Shown piece by piece: positions 42,620 to 51,568 of a DNA stretch of 64,000 nt. Under the pieces are notes generated by a model. That model saw nothing but the letters and a program-made list of their open reading frames with translations, was not told the origin of the DNA and searched no databases. Numbering within the stretch: the first letter of the stretch is position 1; each line of letters opens with the position of its first letter. The stretch covers positions 62,001-126,000 of the forward strand of contig NZ_JAUYNT010000001.1 of the NCBI RefSeq assembly GCF_030698175.1, given 5' to 3'. Both the position numbers and the translations under genes were made by a program. This stretch comes from Pseudomonas sp. Its GTDB lineage: Bacteria; Pseudomonadota; Gammaproteobacteria; Pseudomonadales; Pseudomonadaceae.

Positions 42620-43249
42620 ATGCCCAATGCCATCAAGCTGTTCCGTCACCCGCTGTCCGGCCATGCTCATCGCGTCGAGTTGCTGCTTTCATTGCTGAAA
42701 GTGCCGACCGAACTGGTCTTCGTCGACCTGGCCAAGGGCGCGCACAAGCAACCCGAGTTCCTCGCCATCAACCCCTTCGGCCAAGTGCCGGCAATCGATG
42801 ACAACGGCACCGTATTAAGCGACTCCAACGCCATCCTGGTGTACTTGGCGAAGAAGTACGACACCAGCGGTCGTTGGTTGCCCAACGAACCCGTCGCTGC
42901 CGCCAAGGTACAGCGCTGGTTGTCGGTGGCCGCCGGCCAGATTGCCGCCGGCCCGGCTACCGCGCGGCTGATCACCGTGTTCGGTGCACCTTACGATGCC
43001 GAGTCGACCATTGCCCGCGCCCATGCCCTGCTCCAAGTTGTGGAACAAGAATTGACCAGCAGCCCGCTCCTCACCGGCAACACGGCCACCATCGCCGACG
43101 TGGCCGCCTATACCTACCTAGCCCATGCCCCGGAAGGCAATGTCTCGCTGGCCGACTACCCGCACGTGCGCGCCTGGCTGGCCCGCATTGAGGCCTTGCC
43201 GGGTTTCGTGCCGATGCAGCGCACCGCCGTCGGCCTGCAAAGCGCCTGA
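42620..43249 (+). CDS. Glutathione S-transferase family protein
   Basis: A 209-residue soluble GST. The thioredoxin-fold half (1-80) has [20 protein letters not shown] at the active-site end, [23 protein letters not shown] with the cis-Pro and the glutathione-binding Ser, and LVYLAKKY. The all-helical half (about 90-205) contains [17 protein letters not shown] with the N-capping Asp. It probably conjugates or reduces electrophiles; the substrate is unknown. It follows the LysR pair by 180 bp with its own upstream motif. Confidence 0.9.
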   Translation: MPNAIKLFRHPLSGHAHRVELLLSLLKVPTELVFVDLAKGAHKQPEFLAINPFGQVPAIDDNGTVLSDSNAILVYLAKKYDTSGRWLPNEPVAAAKVQRWLSVAAGQIAAGPATARLITVFGAPYDAESTIARAHALLQVVEQELTSSPLLTGNTATIADVAAYTYLAHAPEGNVSLADYPHVRAWLARIEALPGFVPMQRTAVGLQSA

Positions 43250-43257
43250 TGTAGTGC

Positions 43258-43308
43258 GCCGGGCGGCCGCTTAGCCTCCGCGCGCAGGCGCCTGCCCGGC
43301 AATTTTTT
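43258..43308 (+). terminator. Probable terminator after the GST gene
   Basis: GCCGGGC (43258-43264) pairs with GCCCGGC (43294-43300) around a GC-rich loop, followed by AATTTTTT. The long loop makes it less certain; it may attenuate rather than stop transcription into the flavoprotein gene. Confidence 0.5.
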
Positions 43309-43329
43309 AGATCCACGCGGAGCCTCAGC

Positions 43330-45396
43330 ATGCACTCGCCCAACGACAGCGGCCCCTCACCTTGGCACGCCGGGGAGAAGCAATTGCAGCAACGCGCTGG
43401 CGTGGCCGAGCGCATGGAGGTGTTTGGTCAGCGGGTGATTCGCGATCACATGCCCGAGCAACACCGTCTTTTTTATCAGCAACTGCCGTTTATCCTGTTC
43501 GGCGCCGTGGATACCGAGGGGCGCCCCTGGGCCAGTATTGTTGAAGGCCCGCCAGGCTTTGCCCAGGCCCCCGCGCCGCAACTGTTGCAACTGCACAGCC
43601 CACTAGCGACTGACGATCCGGCCACCCAGGCGCTGACCACCGGTGCCGCGATTGGCTTGCTCGGCATCGAACTGCACAGCCGCCGACGCAACCGCCTCAA
43701 TGGCCATGTGCTGACCCGTGATGCCGCGCAGTTGAACATTGCCGTCGAGCACGCCTTTGGTAACTGCCCACAGTACATTCAGCAGCGTCAGTTTCACTTC
43801 AGCCAAGCCATCGCGCCGAGCGCACGCCCCGCAGCCGAACGGCGCAGCGGCCTGGATGACGCGGCCCGCGCACTGATTACCCAGGCCGACACCTTCTTCG
43901 TCGCCAGCTACATCGAGCATGCCGATGGCAGTCGCTCGGTGGATGTATCACACCGGGGCGGCCAGGCGGGTTTCGTCAAAGTCGACGGCGATTGCCTGAC
44001 CATCCCCGACTTTGCCGGCAACCTGCACTTCAACACCCTGGGCAACTTACTGCTCAATCCGCGCGCCGGCTTGCTGTTTATCGACTTCGCCAGCGGCAAT
44101 CTGCTGCAGGTCAGCGGGCGTACTGAACTGATCCTGGAAGGCCCGCAGGTCAAGGCCTTCCAGGGCGCCGAACGCCTCTGGCAGGTGCAGGTCGAGCGGC
44201 AGGTCTGGCGTCCGGCAGCCCTAGTCTTGCGCTGGGACTTTCACAGCTACTCGCCGAACAGCCTGATGACCGGCGACTGGGCCGATGCCCAAGCGCGCTT
44301 GGCGGCGGATGCCCTGCGCGATCAATGGCGCCCGCTGCGGGTGGCACGCATCGTCGATGAAAGCAGCAGCATTCGTTCGTTCTACCTCGAGCCCGCCGAT
44401 GGCGCTGGTTTACCGGCCTTTAGCGCCGGTCAACACCTGCCCCTGCGCCTATCGATTGCCGGCCAGGCCCAGCCGCTGATCCGCACCTACAGCCTGTCCA
44501 GCGCACCGTCGGATAACTTTCTGCGCATCAGCGTCAAGCGCGAAGGGTTGGTCTCGCGCTACCTGCACGAACAGGTACAGGTTGGCAGCCTGCTCGAAGC
44601 GCGCGCCCCGCAAGGACGCTTCAGCCTGGATGCCGAGCAGCAGCGCCCGCTGGTGTTGCTCGCCGCCGGAGTGGGCATCACGCCACTGTTGGCCATGCTG
44701 CGCGAGGCCATCTACCAGAACCAACGGCTGCGCCGCTCGCGACCGGTGTGGCTGGTGCAAAGCGCGCGCAGCCTGGCCGAACTGCCCTTCCGTGATGAAT
44801 TATTCAGCCTGCTGCAACGCGGCGCGCAAGCGGTGCATGCCCTGCGCCTGCTCAGCCAACCCGAGCCCCATGCCCTGGAAGGCCAGGACTTCGAGTTGGC
44901 CGGGCGCATCGATGTGACGCTGCTCAAGTCGCTGCTGCCCTTCGACGACTACGACTTCTACCTGTGCGGCCCGAGTAGCTTCACCCAAGACCTGTACGAC
45001 GGCCTACGGACGCTGAATGTCAGCGATGCGCGCATCCATGCGGAGACTTTTGGTCCCTCCAGCCTGCGCCGTCAACCCGATCAAGGCAGCAGCACGCCAG
45101 CCCAACTGCCCGCAGCCCGTTCGGCAGTACCGGTATTGTTTTCGCGCTCAGCCAAAAAGGCACGCTGGACCCCAGGCAGCGGCAGCCTACTGGAGCTGGC
45201 CGAAAGCCGTGGCCTGACGCCTGCATTCAGTTGTCGCGGTGGCTCCTGCGGCACCTGCAAGACGGCCATCATCAGTGGCGCCGTGACCTATCCATTGCCG
45301 CCCGCCGAATTACCGGAAGCCGGCCTGGCCCTGATCTGCTGTGCAGTGCCCGCAGCCAGCGCCACGGGCAATCCGCCACTGGTCCTCGACCTTTGA
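43330..45396 (+). CDS. Three-domain flavin/2Fe-2S oxidoreductase (PNPOx-like + FNR + ferredoxin)
   Basis: A 688-residue fusion. Residues about 30-310 form a pyridoxamine-phosphate-oxidase-like FMN-binding split barrel ([41 protein letters not shown]). Residues about 335-580 are a ferredoxin-NADP reductase module with the FAD motif RTYS at 385-388, [11 protein letters not shown] for the nicotinamide site and [11 protein letters not shown]. The C-terminal about 600-688 is a plant-type 2Fe-2S domain with C635, C640, C643 and a later Cys at 670-671. Electrons could flow from NAD(P)H through FAD to the cluster or FMN. The terminal substrate is unknown; context suggests redox or electrophile stress. 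Confidence 0.9.
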   Translation: MHSPNDSGPSPWHAGEKQLQQRAGVAERMEVFGQRVIRDHMPEQHRLFYQQLPFILFGAVDTEGRPWASIVEGPPGFAQAPAPQLLQLHSPLATDDPATQALTTGAAIGLLGIELHSRRRNRLNGHVLTRDAAQLNIAVEHAFGNCPQYIQQRQFHFSQAIAPSARPAAERRSGLDDAARALITQADTFFVASYIEHADGSRSVDVSHRGGQAGFVKVDGDCLTIPDFAGNLHFNTLGNLLLNPRAGLLFIDFASGNLLQVSGRTELILEGPQVKAFQGAERLWQVQVERQVWRPAALVLRWDFHSYSPNSLMTGDWADAQARLAADALRDQWRPLRVARIVDESSSIRSFYLEPADGAGLPAFSAGQHLPLRLSIAGQAQPLIRTYSLSSAPSDNFLRISVKREGLVSRYLHEQVQVGSLLEARAPQGRFSLDAEQQRPLVLLAAGVGITPLLAMLREAIYQNQRLRRSRPVWLVQSARSLAELPFRDELFSLLQRGAQAVHALRLLSQPEPHALEGQDFELAGRIDVTLLKSLLPFDDYDFYLCGPSSFTQDLYDGLRTLNVSDARIHAETFGPSSLRRQPDQGSSTPAQLPAARSAVPVLFSRSAKKARWTPGSGSLLELAESRGLTPAFSCRGGSCGTCKTAIISGAVTYPLPPAELPEAGLALICCAVPAASATGNPPLVLDL

Positions 45397-45436
45397 ATCC
45401 AGCACGCCACACATACCCCCCACCAGGACACTGACC

Positions 45437-45913
45437 ATGAGCAACTCCGAAATCCGCCCACCTCTGCCGCCCTTTACTCGCGAAACCGCCATGCAGAAAG
45501 CGCGCATGGCCGAAGATGGCTGGAACAGCCGCGACCCCGAGCGCGTAGCCCTGGCCTACACGGCCGACAGTCAATGGCGTAACCGTAGCGAGTTTCCGCG
45601 CGGTCGCGAACAGATTCGCGCCTTCCTCACCAGCAAATGGCAGCGTGAGCAGGAATACCGTTTGATCAAGGAACTCTGGGCCCATAATGACAACCGTATT
45701 GCCGTGCGATTTGCCTATGAATGGCACGACGCCAACGGTCAATGGTTTCGCTCCTACGGCAACGAGAACTGGGAATTCGACGAGCAAGGGCTGATGCACC
45801 TGCGCTATGCCAGCATCAACGATCTGCCCATTGATGCCAGCGAGCGCCTGTTCCACTGGCCTCTGGGCCGCCGCCCGGACGATCATCCAAGCCTGACGGA
45901 GCTAGGGCTATAA
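45437..45913 (+). CDS. DUF1348 / NTF2-like (SnoaL-type) small protein
   Basis: A 158-residue single-domain protein of the DUF1348 family (PF07080), an NTF2-like cone fold. Characteristic stretches are [36 protein letters not shown] and [16 protein letters not shown]. Its function is unknown; related cones act as isomerases, dehydratases or binding proteins. The ATG at 45437 has AGGA 8-9 nt upstream. It is the last gene of the LysR-GST-flavoprotein run, 40 bp after the flavoprotein stop. Confidence 0.85.
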   Translation: MSNSEIRPPLPPFTRETAMQKARMAEDGWNSRDPERVALAYTADSQWRNRSEFPRGREQIRAFLTSKWQREQEYRLIKELWAHNDNRIAVRFAYEWHDANGQWFRSYGNENWEFDEQGLMHLRYASINDLPIDASERLFHWPLGRRPDDHPSLTELGL

Positions 45914-46017
45914 GATCTGAAGCGCCCCTTCAGCGCGCCGAGTGATCGAGTCAAGAAGGCACCTCCCAAGCCAGCCGGCATGCTTGGCGCACCAAGCACC
46001 AAGCAGGAGGCGCAGTG

Positions 46018-46185
46018 GGCTTCGCTTAACTCAGTTTCACGCCGCTTAGCCTACGCCTCGACCGCCTTCTTACCCACGAAGGTTTAGCTCTCGGTGTAAA
46101 CTTGCGCCCCATCTTTTTTGATTCGTATCTGCGCGGTGTAACTGATCGAGCCGTCAGCCTTCTTTCTGGGGCTGATGGTTGTCAT
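46018..46185 (-). pseudogene. Remnant of a tyrosine-recombinase integrase, N-terminal part
   Basis: From the ATG at 46185 the frame reads MTTISPRKKADGSISYTAQI, then RIKKDGAQVYTES, a TAA where the family has Gln, TFVGKKAVEA, a TAG where the family has Trp, and AKRRETELSE. This is the N-terminal SAM-like domain of phage/ICE integrases that usually read S-Y-T-A-Q-I-R-I ... E-S-Q-T-F-x-x-K-x-x-A-x-x-W-x-x-x-R-E. Both stops are single-base changes (CAA or CAG to TAA or TAG; TGG to TAG). Catalytic R-H-R-H-Y domain and the rest of the element are missing. dusA is a known integration target for such elements. Confidence 0.75.
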
Positions 46186-46245
46186 GGTGGTACATCCTGC
46201 GGGCCGGTGGTACAGACGGGTGTTTAGGTGGTAGCGCGTACCACC
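46186..46245. repeat. GGTGGTA repeat array between the integrase relic and dusA
   Basis: GGTGGTA occurs at 46186, 46206 and 46227, about two helical turns apart. The third copy forms a perfect 19-bp palindrome with TACCACC (46239-46245) around GCGCG. The position next to the integrase start suggests recombinase or excisionase arm sites, or an operator of the lost element. Confidence 0.6.
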
Positions 46246-46298
46246 CAGTAATTAAAAACACCCGCAACACGTTAGCTACACGCACGCCGGAGACCCGC

Positions 46299-47303
46299 AT
46301 GCTACAAGGCTCAAACCCAGCAACCACGCCACCTACACTGTCGCACCGTTTCTCCGTTGCGCCGATGATGGATTGGACCGATCACCATTGCCGGTACTTC
46401 TTGCGCCTGCTGTCCAAGCACGCCCTGCTGTACACCGAAATGGTCACCACCGGTGCCTTGCTGCGCGGCGACCACGAGCGGTTTTTACGTTACAACCAAG
46501 CGGAACACCCACTGGCCTTGCAGCTGGGCGGCAGTGTGCCCAGCGACTTGGCGGCGTGCGCGCAGATGGCCGAAGAGGCCGGCTATGACGAGGTCAACTT
46601 GAACGTTGGCTGCCCCAGCGACCGGGTGCAGAACAACATGATCGGCGCCTGCTTGATGGCGCATCCGGCGTTGGTGGCCGACTGCGTAAAAGCCATGCTT
46701 GATACGGTGAGCATCCCGGTCACGGTTAAACACCGGATCGGTATCGATGGCCGCGACAGCTACGCCGAACTTTGCGATTTTGTCGGCACCGTGCGTGACG
46801 CCGGCTGTCAGAGCTTTACCGTGCATGCGCGGATTGCGATTCTGGCGGGCTTGTCGCCGAAGGAAAATCGCGAAGTGCCGCCCCTGCGTTACGAGGTAGC
46901 GGCGCAACTCAAGCAAGACTTTCCCGACCTGGAAATCATCCTCAACGGCGGCATCAAAACCCTCGATGAATGTTGCACCCACCTACAAGGCTTCGATGGC
47001 GTAATGCTGGGCCGCGAGGCCTATCACAACCCCTACCTGCTCGCGACGGTGGACCAACAACTGTTCGGCTGCACTAACCCGGTTATTGGCCGCGCCGAGG
47101 CGCTCAGGCAGCTGCGGCCCTATATCGAGCAGCATTTGGCGAGCGGCGGTGCTATGCACCACATCACCCGCCATGTACTCGGGCTTGGCCAGGGCTTTGC
47201 CGGCGCCCGGCGCTTTCGTCAGCTGCTCTCAGTCGATATCCACAAGGCTAGCGAGCCGCTACTGCTGCTCGATCAAGCCACGCAATTGCTCGAAGGCCAC
47301 TAG
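46299..47303 (+). CDS. dusA: tRNA-dihydrouridine(20/20a) synthase
   Basis: An FMN enzyme that reduces uridines 20 and 20a in tRNA. It is 334 residues. The DusA opening is RFSVAPMMDWTDHHCRYFLR, the catalytic Cys is C105 in NVGCPSDRVQ, followed by VTVKHRIGID and MLGREAYHNPYL. The ATG at 46299 has GGAGA upstream; an upstream extension would run through the mobile-element relic. The 5' end of dusA is a documented attachment site for integrative elements, and the relic here sits immediately before it. The gene itself is intact. Confidence 0.96.
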   Translation: MLQGSNPATTPPTLSHRFSVAPMMDWTDHHCRYFLRLLSKHALLYTEMVTTGALLRGDHERFLRYNQAEHPLALQLGGSVPSDLAACAQMAEEAGYDEVNLNVGCPSDRVQNNMIGACLMAHPALVADCVKAMLDTVSIPVTVKHRIGIDGRDSYAELCDFVGTVRDAGCQSFTVHARIAILAGLSPKENREVPPLRYEVAAQLKQDFPDLEIILNGGIKTLDECCTHLQGFDGVMLGREAYHNPYLLATVDQQLFGCTNPVIGRAEALRQLRPYIEQHLASGGAMHHITRHVLGLGQGFAGARRFRQLLSVDIHKASEPLLLLDQATQLLEGH

Positions 47304-47366
47304 CAGCCGTTGAGCGCCCCGCAACACTGGGGTAAGGTCATGGCATCCGCAACGACAAGGGCTCTC

Positions 47367-48293
47367 ATGACTTCTAAACTGGATCAACTCAAACAATTCA
47401 CTACCGTGGTCGCCGACACCGGCGATCTCGACGCTATTGCCAAACTGCAACCGGTGGACGCCACCACCAACCCCTCGCTACTGCTCAAAGCCGCCTCCTT
47501 GCCACGCTATGCCCCCTTACTGGCCAACGCCATGGGCAATTGCGCCGGTGACCTGGGCTTGGCTTGCGATCTGTTTGGCGCCACGGTTGGCCAGGAGATT
47601 CTTAAACTAATCCCCGGGCGAATTTCCACCGAAGTGGATGCCCGCCTGTCCTTCGACACCCAGGCCACCCTGCGCCGCGCCGAACGCCTGATCGGCATCT
47701 ACGAGGACGCCGGCGTTGGCCGCGAGCGCGTACTGATCAAAGTCGCAGCCACCTGGGAAGGCATCAAAGCCGCCGAGCAACTCGAACGCAGTGGCATTCA
47801 AACCAACCTGACCCTGCTGTTCTCTTTTGCTCAAGCTGCCGCCTGCGCCGACGCCGGGGTGTTTTTGATTTCGCCCTTTGTCGGGCGAATTTATGACTGG
47901 TACAAAAAAGCCGAAGGTCGCGACTTTGTTGGCGCCGAAGACCCAGGCGTGCAGTCAGTCACGCGCATTTACAACTACTACAAGGCCAATGGCTACAACA
48001 CCGTAGTGATGGGCGCGAGCTTTCGTAACCTCGGCCAAATTGAGCAACTGGCCGGCTGCGACCGTCTGACCATCAGCCCTGAACTACTGCAGAAACTCGC
48101 CGACGAGCAGGCCCCACTGCCCCGTTTGCTTAAGCCCGGCAACCCCGGCGAAGCACGGCAAAACCTGAACGAGAGCCAGTACCGATGGGCCATGAACGAA
48201 GATGCCATGGCCACCGAGAAACTGGCCGAGGGTATTCGCCTGTTCGCCCGCGACCAAGAGAAGCTCGAAGTACTGCTCGCCAACCAAGCCTAA
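47367..48293 (+). CDS. tal: Transaldolase
   Basis: A pentose-phosphate enzyme moving dihydroxyacetone units between sugar phosphates. It is 308 residues, of the TalB-like class. The Schiff-base Lys is K125 in [25 protein letters not shown] and the [12 protein letters not shown] stretch are also diagnostic. The ATG at 47367 has AAGG about 7 nt upstream, giving the family length. It follows dusA by 63 bp on the same strand. Confidence 0.96.
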   Translation: MTSKLDQLKQFTTVVADTGDLDAIAKLQPVDATTNPSLLLKAASLPRYAPLLANAMGNCAGDLGLACDLFGATVGQEILKLIPGRISTEVDARLSFDTQATLRRAERLIGIYEDAGVGRERVLIKVAATWEGIKAAEQLERSGIQTNLTLLFSFAQAAACADAGVFLISPFVGRIYDWYKKAEGRDFVGAEDPGVQSVTRIYNYYKANGYNTVVMGASFRNLGQIEQLAGCDRLTISPELLQKLADEQAPLPRLLKPGNPGEARQNLNESQYRWAMNEDAMATEKLAEGIRLFARDQEKLEVLLANQA

Positions 48294-48312
48294 AAATCCC
48301 GCCCTAAACGCA

Positions 48313-48348
48313 CAACGGGCGACAGCTTTTGGCTGTCACCCGTTGTTT
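48313..48348. terminator. Terminator between tal and rssC
   Basis: CAACGGGCGACAGC pairs with GCTGTCACCCGTTG (14 bp, one mismatch) around a 5-nt loop, followed by TTT. It probably serves both converging genes. Confidence 0.8.
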
Positions 48349-48379
48349 CTAGCGTTCAAGTTTGCTGCCAAAAAACCAA

Positions 48380-48865
48380 TCAGTGCTGACGCTCGAGGGC
48401 GCTGACCAAGTCGTGGAACGCTTCGCGATTGGACTCATTAAGCCCCATCAGGATGCGGTGCGCTTCAAGCACCTTGGCCTTAACCACTTCTTCCGACTGA
48501 TCCTGCGAGGGCAAATCCGCTAAGCACTCGGGGCACGGCAGCGGCGTATCGACGATGTTGAACACCTGATCGAAGCCCATCGACTGCAGCAAGCGGGTGA
48601 TGTCTTCGTGGGTGGTGACTACGGTCGGCAATAAGCCGATTTTCTGCCGTGAAAGAATCGACAACTTGGCCAGCAAGCCCAGGGTGGTGCTGTCGATGCT
48701 GCGGGTTTCGGTCAGATCGATCACGATCGCGGAAAAATTTAGCGCAGTGAAAATCCGCTCAATCGTGGTATCCAACGCCGAACACAGGGTCAGGCGCACC
48801 TCACCGACAAACTTCAACACAAAGGTGCCGCTTTGCTCGGCAAACTGGATTTTACCGCTACTCAT
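48380..48865 (-). CDS. rssC: STAS-domain anti-sigma-factor antagonist (RssC-like)
   Basis: A 161-residue protein. The STAS domain (about 3-105) has the conserved phospho-acceptor Ser at S59 in SIDSTTLGLLAKL. A C-terminal extension (about 110-161) contains a CPEC pair. In partner-switch systems the unphosphorylated antagonist frees its target and a PP2C phosphatase resets it. The upstream gene encodes exactly such a phosphatase fused to a receiver, and the two overlap by 4 bp. Symbol by analogy with the Pseudomonas RssB/RssC pair (recollection). Confidence 0.85.
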   Translation of the reverse strand: MSSGKIQFAEQSGTFVLKFVGEVRLTLCSALDTTIERIFTALNFSAIVIDLTETRSIDSTTLGLLAKLSILSRQKIGLLPTVVTTHEDITRLLQSMGFDQVFNIVDTPLPCPECLADLPSQDQSEEVVKAKVLEAHRILMGLNESNREAFHDLVSALERQH

Positions 48866-50046
48866 GCAAGGTTCCTGCTCATCACCAGCAAGGCAATATC
48901 ATCCGGCATCTCACCGAGCTTGGCCAGCCCAAAGGCTTTGCGCAGCCCGTCCAAGGTACCGCCCGCAGCACTGATCAATTCAGGCAACTGCGCTTCTTTT
49001 TCTTTCAAGGTATCGCCGGGTAACAAGTCCAAAATACCGTCCGAAAGCAACGTTAAGCTGAATGAGTCGGGCAGCTCGATCGTGTGATCCTGATAAGTGG
49101 CCTCATCGAATAAACCCACAGGCAAGCCGCGCCCGGTTAAATACTGCGCCTTACCCTGACTAAAGAGTACCGGCAGCGGTAAATGACCACCAATACTGTA
49201 GGTCAGCGTACGCGCTTGCACGTTGACTATCCCACCAATCATGGTGACGTGCTTACCCAACTTGCAGTTAAGCAAGCTGCGATTGATGTGGACTAAAACG
49301 TCGGAAGGCTTGAACGGCGGCAACACACCACCACGCCGCGATTCGTACAGCAGGCGGGTGGTCATAAATTTAAGCAGCACGGTGATAAACGCGGACGAAG
49401 CGCCATGCCCGGAAACATCGGCCAAATAAAAGGCCACCCGGTTTTCATCGAGTCGAAAGTAGTCGACAAAGTCGCCGGATAAATACAGCGAAGGAATGAT
49501 CTGGTGCGCAAACTGCAGGCCATCAACCAGCCAGGGCGTTTCCGGCAGCATATTCATCTGCACTTGGCGACCAGCTTTCTGATCCTCTTGCAGCAAGCTC
49601 AAGCTGGCCTGTAGCTCTTGGTTGGCCGCCTCAAGCTGGTCGCGATAGAGCTGATTCTCTAAGCGCAGCTGCGCGCGATCCAAGGCCCTGCGCACCGAGT
49701 GCTCAAGTACCGCCAGATCTTCCAAGGGTTTAATCAGATAGTCGGCAGCGCCCAAACGCAGCGCCTCGACGGCATCGCTCATCACGCCGGCGCCAGACAC
49801 CACGATGATCGGGGTTTGCACCCCAAGGGCGGTAATGCGACGGATCAGCTCAAGACCATCGACCTGCGGCATGCGCAAATCGCAAATCAGCAGATCTGGC
49901 TGCTCGCGCTCAAACACCTCAAGGCCCTGCAATCCATTGGTGGCCTGCAGAACGTTAAAACCGCTGTCTTCGAGATAGGCCGCAAGGCTCGCTCGGACGA
50001 CGTCGTCGTCATCAATGATCAGCAGCGTGGCACTGGAATTGTGCAT
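48862..50046 (-). CDS. rssB: Response regulator with PP2C-type phosphatase output (RssB-like)
   Basis: A 394-residue protein. The receiver domain (about 6-125) has the acidic pocket IIDDDD, phospho-acceptor D56 in LLICDLRMP, and K in LIKPL. A short coiled coil (about 125-165) leads into a PP2C/SpoIIE phosphatase domain (about 175-394) with metal-binding GDFVDYF, LADVSGHGASSA, LLSDGILD and MPDDIALL, which appear complete. In P. aeruginosa the homologue has been linked to RpoS control (family knowledge). Here it should dephosphorylate the downstream STAS protein, with which it is coupled. Confidence 0.9.
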   Translation of the reverse strand: MHNSSATLLIIDDDDVVRASLAAYLEDSGFNVLQATNGLQGLEVFEREQPDLLICDLRMPQVDGLELIRRITALGVQTPIIVVSGAGVMSDAVEALRLGAADYLIKPLEDLAVLEHSVRRALDRAQLRLENQLYRDQLEAANQELQASLSLLQEDQKAGRQVQMNMLPETPWLVDGLQFAHQIIPSLYLSGDFVDYFRLDENRVAFYLADVSGHGASSAFITVLLKFMTTRLLYESRRGGVLPPFKPSDVLVHINRSLLNCKLGKHVTMIGGIVNVQARTLTYSIGGHLPLPVLFSQGKAQYLTGRGLPVGLFDEATYQDHTIELPDSFSLTLLSDGILDLLPGDTLKEKEAQLPELISAAGGTLDGLRKAFGLAKLGEMPDDIALLVMSRNLA

Positions 50047-50265
50047 TGGCTATCCAGGCAAACAACACCGGGGACGAGTTAAAATTGGCACCAAGGCGCG
50101 GGCGCTGGTGCGTTAGCGAGGCTTAACTTCAAGGCGCAGAAGGTACTCCCATCTGCCGAGCGGTTCAAGCCTGAGCCGATCGTCGCACAACGTCTTTACA
50201 CCTCAAATCATGGGGGGTTATAAGAACGTTTGCAGAGCAGCCCATAGAACAAGAGGAAAGGATTT

Positions 50266-50565
50266 ATGAGCCGAATTGATCGTGTCTATAGCGAGAAACG
50301 CGACTACATCCGCATGCAAATGGAAGCCTCAGTCACCCTACTCCATGACGGCCAAGAAACTCCGGCACGCTGCCTCGATCTTTCCAGCACTGGCATGCAG
50401 GTAGAAGCCACCAGCAACCTGGTAATGGGCCAGCAGGTAAAGGTTCACATCGCCTCCGACCACGACAAATTATCCGGCCTGGATGCGCAAACCGAGGTCG
50501 TGCGCGTCATTGACTTAGGCGACGGTCGACAATCACTGGGGCTCACTATTTTGTCGATGAGCTGA
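50266..50565 (+). CDS. PilZ-domain c-di-GMP binding protein
   Basis: A 99-residue stand-alone PilZ domain. The c-di-GMP motifs are complete: RxxxR at R12-R16 (EKRDYIRM) and D/NxSxxG at D38-G43 (DLSSTG). It should therefore bind c-di-GMP, whose level the GGDEF-EAL protein at 22-25 kb can alter. The partner of the PilZ protein is unknown. An AAGGA ribosome-binding site lies before the ATG. It is divergent from rssB across 219 bp, in which I see no other gene. Confidence 0.92.
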   Translation: MSRIDRVYSEKRDYIRMQMEASVTLLHDGQETPARCLDLSSTGMQVEATSNLVMGQQVKVHIASDHDKLSGLDAQTEVVRVIDLGDGRQSLGLTILSMS

Positions 50566-50580
50566 CCGATATCCCACTGA

Positions 50581-50616
50581 AAACAATGAAGGCGGCCTAG
50601 GCCGCCTTCATTGTTT
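50581..50616. terminator. Perfect 36-bp palindromic bidirectional terminator
   Basis: AAACAATGAAGGCGGC, centre CTAG, then the exact complement. It ends in TTGTTT on both strands and lies between the converging PilZ and mlaA genes. Confidence 0.85.
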
Positions 50617-50629
50617 GTATCAACATCAT

Positions 50630-51340
50630 TCAAAAATCATCAACCACTTGACCATCGGTCACTTTAAATTCGCGGTTCTGCAAATACGCATTGCGGATAA
50701 ACACATACTTATCACCGGTGATCATTTTCTCCGCAGACAGTAGGCTGGCGCGGGTGTCGATCACTTCCAGGCCATGAATGCTGTTACGTACCGGCACGTC
50801 GCTGATGTACGGGTAAGGTTGCAGCACGCTGTCAGGAATCTTGCTGACGGCATCGCGCGCAGTGCTAGGGCCGAGCAGTGGCAAAATCAGATAAGGGCCG
50901 CTGCCCACTCCCCAGACACCAAAGGTCTGACCGAAATCTTCATCGTTTCTACGCAGATCCATCTTGTTGGCCACATCAAAAAAGCCCAACAAGCCGAAGG
51001 TGGTATTAAAGATTAGCCGGCTGGTATCAACACCCGCCGCATGCACCTTGCCTTGCAGCAGGTCATTCACCAGGTTGCCGACATCGCCGACGTTACTGAA
51101 CATGTTATGCACGCCATCTTCAAGAAACTGTGGCGTGACGGCTTGATAGCCTTGCGCCAACGGCTTAAGCGCATAGGTATCGAGGGTATCGTTGAAGGTG
51201 AACACCGGGCGATTAAAGCTCTCCCAGGGATCATCTTCGCTGGCGGCTTGCGCCATCAACGGCAGCAACGCCAGCCCGGCGCAGGCAACCAGTTTGCCCA
51301 GTTGCTGAGCCCAATTTTCAGCTATTACAGCCATAGTCAT
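50630..51340 (-). CDS. mlaA: MlaA/VacJ outer-membrane lipid-asymmetry protein
   Basis: The outer-membrane component of the Mla system that removes misplaced phospholipids from the outer leaflet. It is 236 residues. A signal peptide ends near LMAQAASEDDPWE. MlaA motifs are DPWESFNRPVFTFNDTLD, GVDTSRLIFNTTFGLLGFFDVA, DFGQTFGVWGVGSGPYL and LPLLGPSTARD. E. coli MlaA is a lipoprotein, but here no Cys stands at the cleavage region, so a soluble or helix-anchored form is expected. The start could equally be the ATG at 51334, which has GGAG 9 nt before it. Confidence 0.92.
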   Translation of the reverse strand: MTMAVIAENWAQQLGKLVACAGLALLPLMAQAASEDDPWESFNRPVFTFNDTLDTYALKPLAQGYQAVTPQFLEDGVHNMFSNVGDVGNLVNDLLQGKVHAAGVDTSRLIFNTTFGLLGFFDVANKMDLRRNDEDFGQTFGVWGVGSGPYLILPLLGPSTARDAVSKIPDSVLQPYPYISDVPVRNSIHGLEVIDTRASLLSAEKMITGDKYVFIRNAYLQNREFKVTDGQVVDDF

Positions 51341-51568
51341 TTACTCCACTGTGTCATTCACCGGCCGCGCAGCCAGTTCCCTGTGCGCAAGTATAAAGCC
51401 TGACACGCCGAGTTAGGCAGCCACAAACTGACGTGAATCCATCCGCGCGATCAACCCTGCCTTGACTCTGATCAGACAAGAATGCCGCGTTTGGCTTAGT
51501 CTGTAAGTAGGCAGCGCAATTTGTCACGCTGACTCGTAAGTACTTAAGTTTTACTCAGGGAGACCGTT

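Larger units (their letters stand above)
45914..46298. other. Gap between the DUF1348 gene and dusA
   Basis: 385 bp. The first 100 bp hold nothing I can support. Then come the integrase relic (46018-46185) and the GGTGGTA repeat array (46186-46245). The dusA ribosome-binding site GGAGA lies just before its start. Confidence 0.7.
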
